In this document: positions 42,014 to 46,516 of the stretch, piece by piece
Position numbering within the stretch: position 1 is the first letter of the stretch
Layout: every line of letters starts with the position of its first letter
DNA from: Gryganskiella cystojenkinii
Lineage: Eukaryota > Mortierellomycota > Mortierellomycetes > Mortierellales > Mortierellaceae
Assembly (NCBI GenBank): GCA_015852425.1
Contig: JAAAIG010000229.1
Location: 1-46,516, forward strand
Length of the DNA: 46,516 bases
Direction: 5' to 3'
Program-made: the position numbers and the translations under genes
Notes under the pieces: model-generated
What the model was told of the DNA's origin: nothing
Seen by the model: the letters and a program-made list of their open reading frames with translations, nothing else
Databases searched by the model: none

Positions 42014-44385
42014 TTACTCGGACGACTCTTGTTGCTTCTCCTGTTCTTGGTGCTGCTGCTTCTTGAGGGCTTGTTCTCGTTCGAGGAGGATCGTATAAAA
42101 GGTCTTCTTGGACGGATCATACACCAACTCAGATCTCGAAGACGGGGTTCCTCTACCCTTCCCACCAAGGCCCGGAGGCCTGCATCCAACCTCGATACCA
42201 TCACCCTCCTCAAACTCGTCCTCATAGGCTCCTTGCCCAGCACCGGTATTCTCAAAGAACCGACCGATCTTGTGCCGATCCCGACCATGGAGCGTGACCT
42301 CATCCTCTATGTCTATTGACTCGCCATCCTCCTCGTCTTCTTCTATGTCGTCATCCTCATCCGCATACGCGAGGTACGGATTCTGATCATCAAAGTAATC
42401 GTCTCCACCATGGTACTCGTCATCGTAGTCATCGTACCCATCATCGTCATATTCATCACTAGCGACATCATAAGGTAAATCATCGTACTCAGAGCTCAGT
42501 TGTTGGTCATCCTCACTCTCACCAACAACATCCCCGCCGTCATAGACAACTTGGTTGGCGTTTTGGACATTGTTGAAGTCGTTCATGTCGATGAAATTGT
42601 TGGTGTTGTTGTTGTCGTTAAAGCTGTTAGCGCTATTGTTGTCGTTGTAGTAATAGTGATTGCTGCCTTGCATACCTCCTGGAAGGCGTGTGAAGGCATC
42701 GTCTTCGATGTCAGAGAGACCCTCTTGGTAATCTTCCTCGTCCTCTTCCTCCCCTTGATTTCCTTGGCTGTGCTCCGCATGGCGCTGGTACTCCACTTGT
42801 CTGTCGTACAGTTCCGCTCTCTGTTGGACGGTCAAATCCTGAACGAGCCAACCTTCGCTACCACGACGGACATGGGTTGGGAACTGAGCCGGAGGCGCAA
42901 AAGGGCCTTGACGGGGATCTCCTCGATGAATCTGATCAGAAGGATCGACTGAGACAGGGGTTCCCAGCGAGTTAAGGTTCCGGTTCCTCCTCCCTGTAGA
43001 ATGACCTCGCATCGATGACGCGGTATAATCGGAAACAAAGGTACGATCCTGACGCTTTGAAGTCTGATATTCCCGGGGTGGCCAGATCAATGCTGCGTCC
43101 TTATCGTCCATGACCTCGAACTCTGTTCCCGATCCAAGCATCTGTTGTGGCCACAACCACAGAAAAAAATTTGGCCCAAGGACGTGGCGGTAATTTTTCC
43201 AGCAACCCACATCGTACGGGAACAGCGTCTAGAAACGGTAAAATATACAAAAAAACAGGGTCAATGCTTCATTACGATGTGGTCACTTCTCTTCCCATTC
43301 TCTCAACAATGTGAGCCCAAGTGGTAATGAAATATCCTGGTCTTTACCTTACGAATCTTGCCCTTCTTGATCATGACTTCGACTTTTTCCTGTTCCCAAG
43401 CTTCAATCGTGGACGTGTTGCTCATCATGCTCCAGAGATGATAGATACTTAGAGACCCGACCGCCAAAAGGACACCACCATCTACGAGAATGTTGACGAC
43501 CATGAAAATGACTTGAACTTTTGACGGGCCATCCCTTCGATACTATTGTGGTTTGATGAAAGAAGAAGAGAGGAAGGCGTTAGTAGAAGGCGTTACGTCT
43601 GATTTTCAATTTTTGGAGAAATCAATTGGTCTTGAAACCCCACCATGTAGAATGTCTCGTTTTGGATCGCATCCAGAACTCGCACGATCAAGAGGACCAA
43701 ACAGAACAGGGTCGTGATGGTGACCCAGCAGATGAACCGGATAAAATGACCATAGTTGTAATGGCCCACACAGTTGTTGATCCAGGGACAATGGTGATCC
43801 ATTCTGAGGACACATTTCTTGCAGATCCTGCAATGATGGGATCTCGGTGGTTTGAATCCCTCGCAGTTCTTGCAGTATCGAGGCAAGGGAGTCCTTGTTT
43901 TCTTCATCACAGTTGTCGTTGAGGTAGCAGAAGTTGTTGCGTGCGATCGGTCCTTGAGTCCTGCTGTCCTCGAGCCGTTGGTATCCAATGCAGTGGAATG
44001 ACCTTCCTCCTTCTCATCATCCAAGGGTTTCTTCTCTGCAATAACTTTTGGGTCCTAATACGTTTATCCACATTATCAAAAAGATACGGTTACGACTGAT
44101 CAGATATTGATTAAAATAGCTCTTCTGAGAGCTGATTACTTCGTATATTCACTAACTTACCCCCCAACCCGGTGGAGGTGAACCCGGTTCAGTTGTGCAA
44201 GCAAGGTAGTAGTGCCAGTAAATGAATGCGACTCCGAGGTTGAATGGTCCCAAGACCTGGAACATGCGAGTCGAAGAGATGGTCTTGAGCCATGGGATAA
44301 AGACAAAGAGCTGGGAGGTGATGGCAATGTAGGCGATCAACAGGGTCACACCTGCGACGATATACCTGCTCCCTGTGAAGAACAT
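42014..44385 (-). CDS. PFA4: PFA4-like DHHC palmitoyltransferase with long acidic tail
   Basis: Integral membrane enzyme that attaches palmitate to cysteines; yeast Pfa4 acts in the ER. Four exons on the minus strand, 44161..44385, 43644..44054, 43348..43542 and 42014..43228, give 681 residues. Two helices ([20 protein letters not shown] and [16 protein letters not shown]) precede the [11 protein letters not shown] (D-P-G-like) motif. The cysteine-rich domain is complete: [40 protein letters not shown] with D161-H-H-C164. Two further helices and a TTxE-like STIEAWE follow, then [17 protein letters not shown], typical of Pfa4. The last ~370 residues are a disordered Asp/Asn/Tyr-rich tail absent from yeast Pfa4. 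The donor after exon 2 (GTGGGG) is atypical. The frame stays open upstream, but no in-frame ATG precedes MFFTGS. Confidence 0.9.
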
Positions 44386-44889
44386 CGGAGGGGTATCTGT
44401 TCTATGGTGGGGTTCTGTGGAATACGAATGGGAGTAAGGGGGGAGGAGGGGGAGTCAACGAATGGAGGAGGGCAAAGAGAGGATGCACAGGCACCAAATA
44501 AGACCTTTTTTTTCTGGTGGTTGCAAAACGATTGTCCGGAGTCACGTGTACCAGATATTTTTTGTGCCTTGTTATCTCTCTCTCTTTTTCTCTCCCTCTA
44601 TCTCTCAAACATCCACCGAGGACACCAAAGCCAATACCAACAACTCGAAGGTAAGGGAATGGTGTTGAAGAAAGGCAGGGCAAAATAGTTTTCGTCGGGG
44701 AGAGAGAGACAAAAACGCCCAAGCAAACCAAGTACAGTAGGGGGTGAAGACCATTGACAATGTGTGTGACTGGCTTTTTCAACAAACAGACTTAGGAAAG
44801 ATCAGATCCGGAGTTGAAGAGAAGAAATGCATTGAATTCATTATTTTGGTTCTCTTTATTCCAATCGACCAATCATACCCATATTCATA
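44386..44889. promoter_or_regulatory. Divergent promoter between PFA4 and mL43 genes
   Basis: These 504 bases separate two divergent starts. A CACGTG is at 44543-44548, near the centre, and a GA-rich tract lies at 44698-44710. Sequence near 44640-44790 could form a spliced 5' exon on the minus strand, but it lacks an ATG in frame with the enzyme. Confidence 0.45.
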
Positions 44890-45925
44890 ATGACAGCACC
44901 TCTGCTTCACCCTGTCCTCAAGAACGGCGTCGGAGCCTTCATTCCCCAGTGCCGTCGTCTCGTCTTTCACTACTGCGAGCGCAGCGGAAGCTCCCGTGGC
45001 ATGATGTAAAGATACTTTGATCGCCGAAAAAAAAAGAACAGGCGAAACAATCAGGAATACAACAGGCAGCAGGAATGCCAATTCAAAACGGCAATCATCC
45101 AACGGCGGTGTCGATTCAAACAGCGAACGATAGATTGCCAGTGCTCTGGTCAACTGAAAGAAGAGACTCGGAGAATACAGGAGTTAATGCTGGGACTAGC
45201 TCTTGATTAAGAGAAAAGAATCGCCACCAAAAAAAATAGTGTACATGACTTTGCAAAGGATTCATTTTGATCAACAAGCTTGCCATGTTCGAACCAACCC
45301 TCGGGATCAAGACTCGGGCAATTGGAAAAGTCAATCCGGAACTAGAAAGGGGCAAGAACCTCATAAAAAGAAGCAGGACTTTTTTTTCGACCACTCGGAT
45401 ACCCGCAAACGTCAAAGGACTCACCAAACACCCCATGCTCAAACAGCCGTACTCATACTTTCCTCTTGACTCTTGTGAATGTTCTCTCCGAAAAACAGTG
45501 AATATGTCAAGAAGGATCTCATTCAATTCGCAAAAGACCACCCCCACGTCGAGGTCATTGTCACACCACGACCCTCCAAGCACCCCGTCATTCGCGGATT
45601 ATATCGTACGTTTTCTCGTTTCTGAGCTATTTTCCGAGAATGAATGCTACTGACGCTCAAGATTTAGGACCAGAAGGGAACAACGTCTTTGCAAACAACT
45701 AAGTCTTGACTCTTTTTTAATTGCTGTCCTCCTAACTTAGTCAATGGAAAGGATAAGGTCGTCTGCGTACGCAACATGAAACCCTCGGATATCGCTGGCA
45801 AGGTCAGCCTGTTGAAGGAGTCCTCAGGAAACAGGATGAAGGTCTTCAAAAAGCCCGTCATCTCCACAACAGAGTCCGTCCGTGGTATCTGGTCTCCCTT
45901 CCACGCTGCTCCTCACAAGATCTAG
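44890..45925 (+). CDS. MRPL43: Mitochondrial large ribosomal subunit protein mL43
   Basis: Component of the mitochondrial 54S/39S ribosome subunit with the L51/S25/CI-B8 thioredoxin-like fold (yeast Mrpl51). Three exons, 44890..45005, 45499..45605 and 45741..45925, give 135 residues. The N-terminal block FIPQCRRLVFHYCERSGSSR followed by GMIEYVKKDLIQFAKDHPHV and EVIVTPRPSKHPVIRGLYLN is diagnostic of the family, which shares this fold with complex I subunit NDUFA2. The C-terminal tail (SVRGIWSPFHAAPHKI) fits fungal mL43. There is no obvious cleaved presequence, as in other family members. The first intron (493 bases) is several times longer than most introns in the window. Confidence 0.93.
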
Positions 45926-46516
45926 AGAGGACAGTCAGCAATTTGTTTTTTGTCTTGTACTCCCTTTCTCGTTCTTTTGTTACTTCTCCAGTCATTCATT
46001 TTACTATATTAAAACCCATTTTCATACGCGAGGAACTCTTATTATAGTTCTAAAAGTTAGAAATTGTGTTGGAATAAAATTTTCACGTAAGTTAGTGTGA
46101 GCATTTTCATCCTATAATGTGGCCCTCATAAGTAGTCAGCTGCAGTCATCACGCGATCACTTACGCTATAAGAGGCTTTGTTGCCTCGTCCTCCAAATCA
46201 TCATGACTGATGTTTGGAAGATGGTGTGGATCTCATACAAAAGATGAGTGAGGGGGAAGGTTGCCAGCGGCGACCACGGAGCCACATTGCGTGGACTTAT
46301 CCGTAAAAGGTTTGTTCGAGACGAGGGTTTGGACGGTACCTTTTTTAAAGGGACAAAAAAACGAGCGATAGTTAGCAACAATAGGGAGTGTTTCGAGTCA
46401 TCTCCAAGTTGTTGTTGACAGAACCAGCTATTGTGGCACAGAGAAAGTCTTTGGTGGCGGTGAAAGAAAAGCCAAAAATATTGAGTACAATATAAAGTTT
46501 CTTCGCGAAGGGAAAC
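45926..46516. other. 3' end of window, no gene recognised
   Basis: After the mL43 stop there are 591 bases without a convincing gene. Hydrophobic or basic short frames on either strand (for example 46166-46381 minus) show no family features. The proximal part should be the mL43 3' untranslated region. Confidence 0.5.

Noticed and set aside
983..44548. CACGTG as an enriched regulatory site
   Set aside because: Six occurrences were noticed, one in coding sequence; chance alone predicts roughly eleven in 46.5 kb, so there is no enrichment.
44402..44785. Open frame upstream of the palmitoyltransferase that could be an added first exon
   Set aside because: It can be spliced in phase, but its frame contains no ATG, and the enzyme's first helix already follows a good Met at 44385.
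46166..46381. 71-residue minus-strand frame at the window end
   Set aside because: No motif, no neighbour support, and it may be part of an untranslated or intergenic stretch.
1..46516. CRISPR arrays, rRNA genes, inteins, biosynthetic gene clusters
   Set aside because: None seen; the repeats found are a minisatellite and a dispersed pair, and the genes are unrelated housekeeping types.

Overview
The window reads as a piece of a fungal nuclear genome. Almost every gene is split by short GT-AG introns (about 65-130 bases), genes lie close together on both strands, and the proteins are eukaryotic: HAP5/NF-YC, ZNHIT1, DCAF12, a DHHC palmitoyltransferase, a Rieske protein with a mitochondrial presequence. 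An F-box fragment of the kind abundant in Mortierella, an MT-A70 methyltransferase-like protein, a bacterial-type histidyl-tRNA synthetase and Gln/Asn/Ser-rich low-complexity segments suggest an early-diverging fungus, most likely Mortierellomycota/Mucoromycota. That lineage call is inference; no ribosomal RNA or other marker is present.

Layout. 1-8957: Rieske subunit (partial, minus) head-to-head with mitochondrial methionyl-tRNA synthetase, then TAD2 tRNA adenosine deaminase (minus), an MT-A70 protein with a DPPL motif (minus), and DTWD1 tRNA aminocarboxypropyltransferase (plus). 9313-10458: HAP5. 11221-15345: four minus-strand genes built from one unrecognised domain of about 55 residues, seven copies in all; this is the most novel part of the window. 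15708-17068: a decayed retrotransposon gag abutting a truncated F-box gene, flanked by a 33-36 base direct repeat. 17350-19304: bacterial-type histidyl-tRNA synthetase. 19557-22734: an 878-residue protein of uncertain, possibly lipid-binding, function. 23243-27080: DUF2009/B-box protein and ZNHIT1. 27175-30417: coiled-coil protein. 31149-31948: secreted GH16 enzyme. 32292-35545: DCAF12. 35546-37763: gene-poor stretch. 37764-39497: MFS transporter. 39867-41630: ADF-H/PH actin-type protein. 42014-44385: PFA4-like palmitoyltransferase. 44890-45925: mitochondrial ribosomal protein mL43.

Functional threads. Four genes act on tRNA (MetRS, HisRS, TAD2, DTWD1), and four products are predicted mitochondrial (Rieske, MetRS, HisRS, mL43). 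Several gene pairs are divergent and probably share promoters (Rieske/MetRS, MT-A70/DTWD1, the 878-residue protein/DUF2009, palmitoyltransferase/mL43). Exon models were made by reading splice sites by eye and checking that reading phase is kept; in every model listed the exon lengths sum to whole codons, except where the gene is partial. Two runs of N next to homopolymers mark assembly gaps.
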